Part shown: positions 49,401 to 58,744 of the stretch, in pieces
Layout of the letters: every line of letters starts with the position of its first letter
How positions within the stretch are numbered: the first letter of the stretch is position 1
NCBI GenBank assembly: GCA_964016885.1
Contig: OZ024742.1
Span: forward strand, 232,501-296,500
Length of the DNA: 64,000 bases
From: Eledone cirrhosa
Taxonomy: Eukaryota; Mollusca; Cephalopoda; Octopoda; Eledonidae
Direction: 5' to 3'
The notes under the pieces: generated by a model
The model's database searches: none
What the model was told of the DNA's origin: nothing
Seen by the model: the letters and a program-made list of their open reading frames with translations, nothing else
Made by a program: the position numbers and the translations under genes

Positions 49401-52207
49401 TGTTTTCTACGATAGAAATAGGTATAATTAAATTGTTTTACCATAGACCTAGGGATAATTAAACCGTGTTCTACCATAGTACTAGGGATAGTTAAACCGT
49501 GTTCTACCAAAGAACTAGAGATAGCTAAACTGTTTTATACCATAGAACAAGGGATAGTTAAACCGTTTTCTACACTAGAACTAGGCATAGTTAAACCGTG
49601 TTCTCCCATAGAACTAGGGATAGTTAAACTGTTTTATACCATAGAACTAGGCATAGTTAAACAGTTTTGTGTACTAGAATCAGGGATAGTTAAACAGTTT
49701 TCTAACATACAACTAGGGATAGCTAAACCGTGTTCTACCATAGAACTAGGGATAGTTAAACTGTGTTCTACCATAGAACTAGGGAGAGTTAAACTGTTCT
49801 ACCATAGAACTAGGGATAGTTAAACAGTTTTCTACGATAGAACTAGGGAGAATTAAACAGTTTTTTACCATAGAACTAGGCATAGTTAAACCGTGTTCTA
49901 CCATAGAACTAGGCATAGTTAAACATTGTTCTACCATAGAACTAGGGATAGTTAAACCGTGTTCTACCATAGAACTAGGGAGAGTTAAACTGTTCTACCA
50001 TAGAACTAGGCATAGTTAAACCGTGTTGTACCATAGAACTAGGCATAGTTAAACATTTTTCTACCATAGAACTAGGCATAGTTAAACAGTTTTCTACCAT
50101 AGAACTAGGCATAGTTAAACAGTTTTCTACCATAGAACTAGGGAGAGTTAAACAGTTTTTTACCATAGAAATAGGCATAGTTAAACAGTGTTCTACCATA
50201 GAACTAAGGATAGTTAAACCGTTTTCTACCATAGAACTAAGGATAGTCAAACCGTTTTCTACCATAGAACTCGGCATAGCTAAACCGTGTTCTACCATAG
50301 AACTAGGGATAGTTAAACTGTTTTCTACTATATAACTAGGGATAGCTAAACCGTTTTCTACCATAGGACTAGGCATAGCTAAACCGTTTTCTACCATAGA
50401 ATTAGGGATAGTTAAACCGTGTTCTACCATAGAATTAGGGATAGTTAAACCGTGTTCTACCATAGAACTAGGGATAGTTAAACCGTGTTCTACCATAGAA
50501 CTCTGGGATAGGTAAACCGTTCTACCATAGAACTCTGGGATAGGTAAACCGTTCTACCATAGAACTAGGGATAGGTAAACCGTTCTACCATAGATCAAGG
50601 CATAGTTAAACCGTGTTCTACCATAGAACTCGGCATACCTAAACCGTGTTCTACCATAGAACTAGGCATAGTTAATCAGTTCTACCATAGAACTAGGGAT
50701 AGTTAAACCGTGTTCTACCATAGAACTAGGGATAGTTAAACCGTGTTCTACCATAGAACTAGGGATAGTTAAACCGTGTTCTACCATAGAACTAGGGATA
50801 GTTAAACCGTGTTCTACCATAGAACTAGGGATAGTTAAACCGTGTTCTACCATACAACTAGGCATAGTTAAACCGTGTTCTACCATAGAACTAGGCATAG
50901 TTAAACTGTTTTCTACCATAGAACTAGGGATAGTTAAACTGTTTTCTACGATAGAAATAGGTATAGTTAATTTGTTTTTACCACAGACCTAGGGGTAGTT
51001 AAACAGTTTTCTACCATAGAACTAGGGATAGTTAAACCGTGTTCTACCATAGAACTAGGGATAGCTAAACCGTGTTCTACCATAGAACTAAGGATAGTTA
51101 AACCGTGTTCTACCATAGAACTAAGGATAGTTAAACCGTTTTCTACCATAGAACTAAGGATAGTTAAACCGTTTTCTACCATAGAACTAAGGATAGTTAA
51201 ACCGTTTTCTACCATAGAACTAAGGATAGTTAAACCGTTTTCTACCATAGAACTCGGCATAGCTAAACCGTGTTCTACCATAGAACTAGGGATAGTTAAA
51301 CCGTTTTCTACTATATAACTAGGGATAGCTAAACCGTTTTCTACCATAGAACTAGGCATAGCTAAACCGTTTTCTACCATAGAACTAGGCATAGCTAAAC
51401 CGTTTTCTACCATAGAATTAGGGATAGTTAAACCGTGTTCTACCATAGAACTAGGGATAGTTAAACCGTGTTCTACCATAGAACTAGGGATAGGTAAACC
51501 GTTCTACCATAGAACTAGGGATAGGTAAACCGTTCTACCATAGAACAATGCATAGTTAAACCGTGTTCTACCATAGAACTCGGCATAGCTAAACCGTGTT
51601 CTACTATAGAACTAGGCATAGTTAATCAGTGTTCTACCATAGAACTAGGGATAGTTAAACCGTGTCCTACCATAGAACTAGGGATAGTTAAACCGTGTTC
51701 TACCATAGAACTAGGCATAGTTAAACCGTGTTCTACCATAGAACTAGGGATAGTTAATCCGTGTTCTACCATAGAACTAGGCATAGTTAAACTGTTTTTT
51801 ACCATAGAACAAGGCATAGTTAAACTGTTTTCTACCATAGAACTAGGTATAGTTAAATTGTTTTTACCATAGACCTAGGGATAGTTATACCGTGTTCTAC
51901 CATAGAACCAGGGATAGTTAAACCGTGTTCTACCAAAGAATTAGAGATAGCTAAACTGTTTTTTACCATAAAACTAGGCATAGTTAAACCGTTTTCTACA
52001 CTAGAACTAGGCATAGTTAAACCGTGTTCTAAAATAGAACTAGGGATAGTTAAACAGTTTTCTACCATATAACTAGGCATAGTTAAACTGTTTTCTACCA
52101 TAGAACTAGCGATATTTAAACTGTTTTCTACCATAGAACTAGGGATAGTTAAACTGTTTTCTACCATAGAACTAGGCATGGTTTCAGGTGGTTTTGTATC
52201 GAAAGAG

Positions 52208-52434
52208 TTAACCCTTTAGCATTTACATTATTCTATATTTACTAACGTATTTTCACAGTAAAGGCTTTATCTCACATAATTATCTCTCGTAATATCAAAT
52301 ACACGAGATTTGGATGTTATTTATTTTGAACAATACGTTAGTATTAGTATTAATGGTCAATTACAGTCGGTTTGAACAGAAAGAGGTGAGAGGGTTCTGG
52401 CCGGATATGGCCGGTTTAAATGCTAAAGGATTAA
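52208..52434. mobile_element. piggyBac-like MITE
   Basis: TTAA (52208-52211) and TTAA (52431-52434) flank a 219-bp element whose terminal inverted repeats are CCCTTTAGCATTTA (52212-52225) and TAAATGCTAAAGGA (52417-52430), with one mismatch. TTAA target duplication and a CCC terminus fit the piggyBac superfamily. There is no ORF. An internal palindrome GGCCGGATATGGCCGG lies at 52399-52414. Confidence 0.8.
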
Positions 52435-52735
52435 ACACTGAAGTCCATTGGCTTTATATTTTATCTGTTAAATTTAGCTGCAAGAATTTTTATAGACACC
52501 CAATAATAGATTAGCATTTATATTTCTAACTAAATAAGTGAATATAGAAAGGTGATTGTGATGATGGGAGAGAGGGGAGTAGAGAGGGGTTAGAGAGTTG
52601 GAGGGGGAGATAGAGGGAGGAGTAGAGAGTTGGAGGGGAGATGGCGTGGGAGTGGGATGATGATGAGAAAACGAGACTGTGGCATTCATGTACATCTAGT
52701 GCAATATATTCACATTAAATCAGTGAATATCTATA
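52435..52735. other. spacer with GA-rich stretch
   Basis: No gene seen. 52560-52640 is a purine-rich run of GAGAGAGGGG / GGAGGGGGAG type. Confidence 0.5.
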
Positions 52736-52824
52736 TATATATATATAACGAAGGAAATGTGGTAAGGAACCAGGTGGACCATAACGCACCAAAGTACTCA
52801 ATACTTGAGGTAGTAGAGTGGGTA

Positions 52825-52953
52825 ATAGGAACCAGTAAGACCCCGACAGCTGAGCTCAAGCCGTTTCGACGGCTAATTCTGGACTAGAATAGAGTCCAGA
52901 ATTAGCCGTCGAAACGGCTTGAGCTCAGCTGTCGGGGTCTTACTGGTTCCTAT
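52825..52953. repeat. perfect palindrome A, 61-bp arms
   Basis: Arms 52825-52885 and 52893-52953 are perfectly complementary around a 7-nt loop (AGAATAG). The arms are GC-richer than their surroundings (GACCCCGACAGCTGAGCTC type on one strand). Transcribed from either strand it would form a long hairpin. Confidence 0.97.
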
Positions 52954-53150
52954 ATATATATATATAAATATGCAAAAGTTCTATTTAAAATTGTTGGGAT
53001 ACAACAAGTAAATATTTTTATAACTGATATAAAGCACTCGACAAGTATTTGGAGTAGATATACGATATTAATAAATGGAAACTATATTTATAAAACCATA
53101 TTTATTTCATTATACATATTTCAGGGATACCTGAAAACTGTTATATAATG

Positions 53151-53215
53151 TATTTTGTCTGATGAAGGCATACCATAATTTAATTTGGTATCCCTGAAAT
53201 ATGTATAATGAAATA
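53151..53215 (+). ncRNA. hammerhead ribozyme, copy b
   Basis: Core CUGAUGA 53159-53165 and GAAA 53196-53199. Stem I pairs UAUUUUGU (53151-53158) with AUGAAAUA (53208-53215), 8 pairs including two G-U. Stem II pairs AGGCAUACC (53166-53174) with GGUAUCCCU (53187-53195) apart from one C-C. Stem III is minimal (UA-UG-UA) and the triplet ends UA, so cleavage is predicted after 53207. Its 3' half of stem II and everything after lie in the right arm of palindrome B1. Confidence 0.8.
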
Positions 53216-53254
53216 AATATGGTTTTATAAATATAGTTTCCATTTATTAATATC

Positions 53255-53295
<41 letters not shown>

Positions 53296-53335
53296 ATATA
53301 TTAATAAATGGAAACTATATTTATAAAACCATATT

Positions 53336-53401
53336 TATTTTATTATACATATTTCAAGGGCAACCAAGGCAAATTATGGTGCGCTTTCATCAGATAAAAT
53401 A
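53336..53401 (-). ncRNA. hammerhead ribozyme, copy c
   Basis: Same motif as copy d on the opposite strand, in the left arm of palindrome B2. CUGAUGA lies at 53393-53387 and GAAA at 53355-53352. Stem I pairs UAUUUUAU with AUAAAAUA. Predicted cleavage is between plus positions 53344 and 53343. In one RNA covering both arms it would compete with copy d for pairing. Confidence 0.8.
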
Positions 53402-53475
53402 CAGATTTGTTTTATAAATAAATAAATATTGACATACCCGGGTTTGTCAATATTTATTTATTTATAAAACAAATC

Positions 53476-53541
53476 TATTTTATCTGATGAAAGCGCACCA
53501 TAATTTGCCTTGGTTGCCCTTGAAATATGTATAATAAAATA
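53476..53541 (+). ncRNA. hammerhead ribozyme, copy d
   Basis: CUGAUGA 53484-53490 and GAAA 53522-53525. Stem I pairs UAUUUUAU (53476-53483) with AUAAAAUA (53534-53541), 8 Watson-Crick pairs. Stem II pairs AAGCGCACC with GGUUGCCCUU, with the same C-C mismatch as copy b and one bulged U. Compared with copy b, G-C became A-U, and A-U plus U-A became G-C plus C-G; stem I G-U and U-G became A-U and U-A. Predicted cleavage is after 53533. Confidence 0.82.
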
Positions 53542-53687
53542 AATATGGTTTTATCAATATAGTTTCCATTTATTAATATATTGTGTATTTACTCCACTAA
53601 ACTGTTGAGTGCTTTATATCAGTTATAACATTTTTAAAACTTGTTGAATCCCAACAAATTAAATATAACCTCTGCATATATATATAT

Positions 53688-53914
53688 AGTTATACTTGGG
53701 GAGGGTCATATTTGTGTAATAATATTGCCAGAAATAATAACAGAACACAATCACTGTTTGGTTGGTTTTCGCTTCTGTATTTTTTATATCTCCACAGTTA
53801 ATTCATTTGGAGATATAAAAGATACAGAAGCGAAAACCAACCAAACAGTGAGTGTGTTCTGTTATTATTTCTGGCAATATTATTACAACAATATGACCCT
53901 CCCCAAGTATAACT
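53688..53914. repeat. palindrome C, 107-bp arms
   Basis: Arms 53688-53794 and 53808-53914 with about four mismatches and a 13-nt spacer. The outer end (TGACCCTCCCCAAGTATAAC) resembles the ACATGACCTTCCCCAAATAT phrase at 22252-22280. No hammerhead core was found in it. Confidence 0.93.
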
Positions 53915-53961
53915 GTATTTGTTTCGACACACGATTTCATAAAAAAGGGTGAAGCTGAAGC

Positions 53962-54097
53962 ATATAAATCAAGCCAGAATCAGTTCCCGTATGAAGCAAG
54001 ACAAGGTCAGCCCGGACACTGCCCACAACAGGACAACTCGTCTAACCCATGCTAGCGTGGAAGAACGGACGTTAAACGGTGATGATGATGATGGTAT
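53962..54097 (+). mobile_element. LINE/SINE 3'-tail fragment
   Basis: AAGCCAGAATCAGTTCCCGT (as in SINE family B) is followed by ACCCATGCTAGCGTGGAAG, GGACGTTAAACGGTGATGAT and a GAT tail. It matches the shared tail of the LINE at 4818 and SINE family B, so it is a 3' remnant of one of them. Confidence 0.75.
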
Positions 54098-54377
54098 ATA
54101 TTTTGAGTATGTGTTGGTTGTTTGTGCTATGTGTGAGTGTGTGGTTGCGTTATGTGTGTGTGTGTGAATGTGTAAAGGGATATTTATATATATATATGTG
54201 TTAATATATATGCTTGCACCTGTCTGCATGTAACTGCACATGTAATTGTAAATGTGTCTTCATGTATGTGTAGCCACTGTCTTTATGTGCTTGTCTTCAT
54301 AGGTGCCTGTTGGCGGACGTCTCAGTGTTTGCATAAAGATGCATGCCACGTATCTATATATGTGTAGCCATTGTCTT

Positions 54378-54435
<58 letters not shown>

Positions 54436-54477
54436 AGAGGTGATAGAATCAAGGTATATAGAGCATGAGAGTAAAGT
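54098..54477. other. GT-rich spacer with (GT)n run
   Basis: No gene seen. An uninterrupted (GT)n run of about 28 copies lies at 54379-54434. Confidence 0.7.
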
Positions 54478-57335
54478 GTGTGGTAGTGGTGGTCTAGTGG
54501 TAGTGGTGTAGTGGTGGTGGTGGAGGTAGTGGTGGTGGTGGTCTAGTGGTGGTGGTGTAGTGGTGGTGGTATGGTGGTGGTGTAGTGATGGTGGTGGTGT
54601 AGTGATGGTGGTGTAGTGATGGTGGTGGTGTAGTGGTGGTGGTGTAGTGATGGTGGTGGTGTAGTGATGGTGGTGTAGTGATGGTGGTGGTGTAGTGATG
54701 GTGGTGTAGTGATAGTGGTGGTGTTGGTGGTGTGGTGTAGTGGTGGTGTGGTTTAGTGGTGGTGTTGGTGGTGTGGTGTAGTGGTGGTGGTGGTGTTGGT
54801 GGTGTGGTTTAGTGGTGGTTAGTGGTGGTGGTGTGGTTTAGTGGTGGTGTAGTGGAAGTGGTGGTAGTTGTGTAGTGGTAGTGGTGTAATCGTGGTGTAG
54901 TGGTGGGGTGGTGGTGTGGTAGTGTAGTGGTGGTGTGGTAGCGGTGTGGTAGTGTAGTGGTGGTGGTGTAGTTGTAGTGACGTAGTGGTGGTGTAGTGAT
55001 GGTGGTAGTGGTGGTCGTAGTAGTTGTGGTGGTAGTGTTGGTGGTAGTAGTTGAGGTGGTGATGGTGGTAGTGTTGGTAGTGTTGGTGGTAGTAGTTGTG
55101 GTATTGGTGGTGTTAGTAGTGGTGGTGTTGGTGGTAGTGGTGGTGTTGGTCGTAGTAGTTTTGGTAGTGTTGGTGGTAGTAGTTGTGGTAGTGTTGGTGT
55201 TGGTGGTAGTAGTTGTGGTAGTGGTGGTGTTGGTGGTAGTAGTTGTGGTAGTGGTGGTGTTGGCGGTAGTAGTTGTGGTAGTGGTGGTGTTGGCGGTAGT
55301 AGTGGTAGTGGTGGTGTTGGTGGTAGTAGTTGTGGTAGTGGTGGTGTTGGCGGTAGTAGTTGTGGTAGTGGTGGTGTTGGTGGTAGTAGTTGTGGTAGTG
55401 GTGGTGTTGGCGGTAGTAGTTGTGGTAGTGGTGGTGTTGGTGGTAGTAGTTGTGGTAGTGGTGGTGTTGGTGGTAGTAATTGTGGTAGTGGTGGTGGTGT
55501 TGGTGGTGTGGTTTAGTGGTGGTGGTGGTGGTTAGTGGTGTGGTGGTGGTAGTGTAGTGGTAGTGTAGTGGTGGTAGTGTAGTGGTAGTGTAGTGGTGGT
55601 GGTGTAGTGGTGGTGGTGTGGTAGTGTAGTGGTGGTGTAGTGGTGGTGGTGGTAGTAGTGGTGGTAGTAGTAGTAGTGGTGGTTGTAGTGATGGTGGTTG
55701 TAGTGGTGGTAGTTGTAGTAATGTTGGTGGTGGTAGTTGTGATGGTAGTTGTGGTGGTAGTGTTGGTGGTAGTGTTGGTGGTAGTTGTGGTGGTAGTGTT
55801 GGTGGTAGTAGTTGTGATGGTAGTGTTGGTGGTAGTTGTGGTGGTAGTAATGTTGTAGTGGTAGTAGTTGTGGTGGTAGTGTTGGTGGTAGTAGTTGTGG
55901 TGGTAGTAGTGGTGATAGTTGTGGTGGTAGCTAAAAACATCATCCCGTGAATGGAAGCTGTAGAAATATGGTGATGACACCATGGCAACAGAGATGTCAA
56001 TGGTAGTAGTGGTGTCTCGTGGTGTTGATGGTGATGGTAGTAGTGGTGGTGTTGATGGTGATGGTAGTGGTGGTGGTGTTGATGGTGATGGTAGTGGTGT
56101 TGATGGTGATGGTAGTGGTGGTGTTGATGGTGATGGTAGTGGTGGTGGTGTTGATGGTAGTAGTGGTGGTGGTGTTGATGGTGATGGTAGTGGTGGTGTT
56201 GATGGTGATGGTAGTGGTGGTGGTGTTGATGGTAGTAGTGGTGGTGGTGTTGATGGTGATGGTAGTGGTGGTGTTGATGGTGATGGTAGTGGTGGTGGTG
56301 TTGATGGTAATAGTGGTGGTGGTGTTGATGGTGATGGTAGTGGTGGTGTTGATGGTGATGGTAGTAGTGGTGGTGGTGTTGATGGTAATGGTAGTAGTGG
56401 TGGTGGTGTCTAGTGGTGGTGATGGTAGTAGTGGTGGTGGTGTCTAGTGGTGGTGGTGGTGGTGTTGATGGTAATGGTAGTAGTGGTGGTGGTGTCTAGT
56501 GGTGGTGGTTGTGGTGTTGATAATGGTAGTACTGGTGGTGGTGTCTAGTGGTGGTGGTGGTGTTGATGGTGGTGGTGATGTTGATGGTAGTAGTGGTGGT
56601 GGTGATAGTGGTGGTGGTGGTGTTGATGGTAGTAGTGGTGGTGGTGTCTAGTGGTAGTGGTCGTGGTGATGGTGATGGTAGTAGTAATAGTGGTGGTGGT
56701 GGTGTTGTTTAGTGGTGGTGATGGTAGTAGTGGTGGTGGTGTCTAGTGGTGGTGGTGGTGATAGTGGTGGTTATGGTAGTAGTAATAGTGGTGGTGGTGG
56801 TGGTATTGGTGGTGGTGGTGGTGGTGGTTGTGGTAGTGGTATTGGTGGTGATATTGGTGGTGGTGGTGGTAGTGGTATTGGTGGTGGTGGTGATATTGGT
56901 GGTGGTAGTGGTATTGGTGGTGGTGGTGATATTGGTGGTGGTGGTGGTGGTGGTGGTATTGGTGGTGGTGATATTGGTGGTGGTGGTGATAGTGGTGATG
57001 GTGGTGACAGTGGTGATAGCGGTGGTGATGGTGATAGTGGTGGTATTGGTGGTGGTGGTGGTATTGGTGGTGGTGGTGATAGTGTTGGTAGTGGTGATAG
57101 TGGTGGTGATAGTGGTGATATTGGTGGTGGTGGTGGTGGTGGTGGTGATATTGGTGGTGGTGATGGTGATAGTGGTGATGGTGGTGATAGTGGTGATGGT
57201 GGTGATAGTGGTGGTAGTGGTGATAGTGGTGGTGATAGTGGTGGTATTGGTGGTGGTGGTGATAGTGTTGGTAGTGGTGATAGTGGTGGTGATAGTGGTG
57301 GTATTGGTGGTGGTGGTGGTGGTGGTGATGTACAG
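54478..57335 (+). repeat. GGT-rich minisatellite (GTAGTGGTGGTG / GATGGTGATGG types)
   Basis: Three zones: 54478-55010 GTAGTGATGGTGGTG; 55010-55925 GTAGTAGTTGTGGTAGTGG with a period near 30 bp; 56030-57335 GTTGATGGTGATGGTAGTGG and then GGTGATAGTGGTGGTATTGG. A 70-bp unique island (55928-55997, with CATCATCCCGTGAATGGAAG) separates zones 2 and 3. Long Val, Gly or Thr strings in every phase are artefacts. Confidence 0.95.
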
Positions 57336-57567
57336 AAGCAATTCCATGATGATTCCGGTAATGACCACCAACACCAGAAAAAGCTGTACTGCTTCACTGG
57401 ATCTGTACTGACGATGACAGTTACACCTTTACATAACATACACTAACTATTATATATATATATATATATATATATAGTAATAATAATAAATGTGAAGACT
57501 AAAATCCAAAGAGGGCTCGATAAGGATAAATATATATCAAATATATAAGAACCGTAGAGCAAATATT
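57336..57567. other. short unique spacer with TA run
   Basis: Unique sequence (CAGAAGCAATTCCATGATG near 57343) then a TA run at 57452-57476. No gene seen. Confidence 0.6.
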
Positions 57568-57586
57568 TATTAAAATAACAGATTAA

Positions 57587-57637
57587 AGTTTAAGCAAAGA
57601 ATCGCTGCTTTCACCCTTAACGGGATCTTCTGAAATT
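57587..57637 (-). ncRNA. degenerate hammerhead-like fold in the left PLE2 repeat
   Basis: Mirror of 60621-60671. The core is CAGAAGA (instead of CUGAUGA), stem II CCC/GGG closes a GUUAA loop, then GAAA, stem III GCA/UGC. A G-to-A difference changes one stem I pair to A-C. Probably inactive. Confidence 0.4.
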
Positions 57638-57764
57638 AACAAAGTCAATCTGTAAACGCAGAAGTGGATATTTCAAAAAATGTTGCAACCGGGGGAAGAC
57701 AGGAAGACGATACTTTGGTTCGTGGAAACGTTCCCTGGCAAAGAACGGGAAAAAACTAATATAA

Positions 57765-57950
57765 TTGTTTCTACTTTAGGCACAAGGCCAGCAATTACCC
57801 AGTGCATTACTGGTACTTTATTTTATCGACCCCGTAAGGATGAAAGGCAAAGTCAACCTCGGCGGGATTTGAACTCAGATCGTAAAGGGACGTAACTATG
57901 CTGGAAAGCATGGCGTCCGACCCTCTACCGATACTGCCAATCCATCGCCT
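57765..57950 (-). mobile_element. SINE (family A) inserted in the left PLE2 repeat, 14-bp target duplication
   Basis: The target-site duplication AAAAACTAATATAA is perfect at 57751-57764 and 57951-57964. The SINE between has a tRNA-like head at the right (GGATTGGCAGTATCGGTAGA on minus), B box GAGTTCAAATCCCG and a 3' end GCCTTGTGCCTAAAGTAGAA. Removing SINE and one duplicate restores an arm that aligns with the right PLE2 repeat, so insertion came after the inverted repeats formed. Confidence 0.95.
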
Positions 57951-57977
57951 AAAAACTAATATAAATACGTCATTAAT

Positions 57978-58744
57978 AGGAGCGGTGAAAAACAATTACG
58001 CGCAAAGACAGAACCACGCTTATGGTATAAAAGAGGTCGCAGACTAATGTTCTCTTAGGTGGTGCATAGAGATGTTCTCTGGCAATGAACGGAAAAAAAC
58101 GAAGATTATACGTCATATGTGGAGCGTGGAGAACAATTGCACGCAAAGACAAAACCACGTAAATGGTATAGCTGAAGTCGTAAACTAAAATTCTAACTAG
58201 GAAACCGAATGATTCTCCGCTTCAGAATTAAGAATAAAGTGAATAAAATACAATACAGAGGTAGTTGAAATTAAATAAATACATACACACATCCAAATAC
58301 GTACATACACAAGCATACGCGAAAACACTCGCCATAGGTATACAAAACCACGCACATATAAATATGTGTGTGTGTGTGCGCGTGTATACAAATAAATAAG
58401 TAATTAAATAAACGTATATAAATAAATAAATAACACACCTGCATGTAAATACACAAATGTTCGGAGACGACCGTCAACCAAAACATGAAGTACACATATA
58501 CACACACCCAACATACGTACGAACCCGCATAATCACACAGACGCAAAACTCCCGTATACACATAACCAAAAGCATATGTACCAGAATATATAAAAATATA
58601 CGCCATAACATATACAATCAAATATACGTACGAGAAAGTATACGTAGCTTCACAAAACATACAGGTAATATATACTTACCTTTGCAAATAAGTAATGATA
58701 TAAACATAACATATACTTAGCTACATCAAGACGTAAAATATCCA
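57978..58744. other. PLE2 3' flank with an internal duplication and CA-rich spacer
   Basis: 57966-58072 and 58109-58190 are diverged copies of one segment (ATACGTCAT, ACAATT, CGCAAAGACA, AACCACG, ATGGTATA, AAGTCG/AGGTCG, AATTCT/ATGTTCT). 58070-58108 repeats GTTCTCTGGCAATGAACGG, which resembles the PLE2 arm. From 58200 to 58740 there is only CA/TA-rich sequence. No gene seen. Confidence 0.6.

Larger units (their letters stand above)
27174..52184. repeat. 25-kb minisatellite, 33-bp unit
   Basis: About 750 tandem units, 39 percent of the window. A unit contains TTCTACCATAGAACTAGG, then GATAGTTAAAC or CATAGTTAAAC, then CGTG, AGTT or TGTT joined to the next TTC. CGTG units often keep a CpG. The period is mostly 33 bp, with shorter units such as GTTAAACTGTTCTACC. 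Minus is intermittently open as 11-residue repeats of MVEHGLTIPSS type because 33 is a multiple of 3. Stops and phase changes break it into more than 40 pieces, so it is not a gene. Kilobase-scale higher-order repeats overlay the array. Confidence 0.98.
52985..53665. repeat. nested palindrome of four hammerhead-bearing units in alternating orientation
   Basis: Outermost arms: about 52990-53055 pairs with about 53592-53660. Inside are palindrome B1 (53058-53131 with 53187-53260, 74-bp perfect arms, 55-bp spacer) and palindrome B2 (about 53291-53586, arms of about 145 bp, centre ACCCGGGT at 53436-53443, with a 2-nt indel). The same unit (AAATGGAAACTATATTTATA, ATTATACATATTTCA) therefore occurs four times as minus, plus, minus, plus. 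A fifth, single copy is at 60722-60874. Confidence 0.92.

Noticed and set aside
27174..52184. Many open frames with MVEHGLTIPSS-type repeats
   Set aside because: They are the 33-bp satellite read in one phase, broken by stops and phase shifts throughout, with no unique coding sequence attached.
27174..52184. Telomeric or centromeric repeat
   Set aside because: CTAGGGATAG only loosely resembles TTAGGG, no run of the telomere hexamer occurs, and no CENP-B box is visible. Position on the chromosome cannot be judged.
53688..53914. Hammerhead ribozyme in palindrome C
   Set aside because: No CUGAUGA or GAAA pair in the right order was found on either strand.
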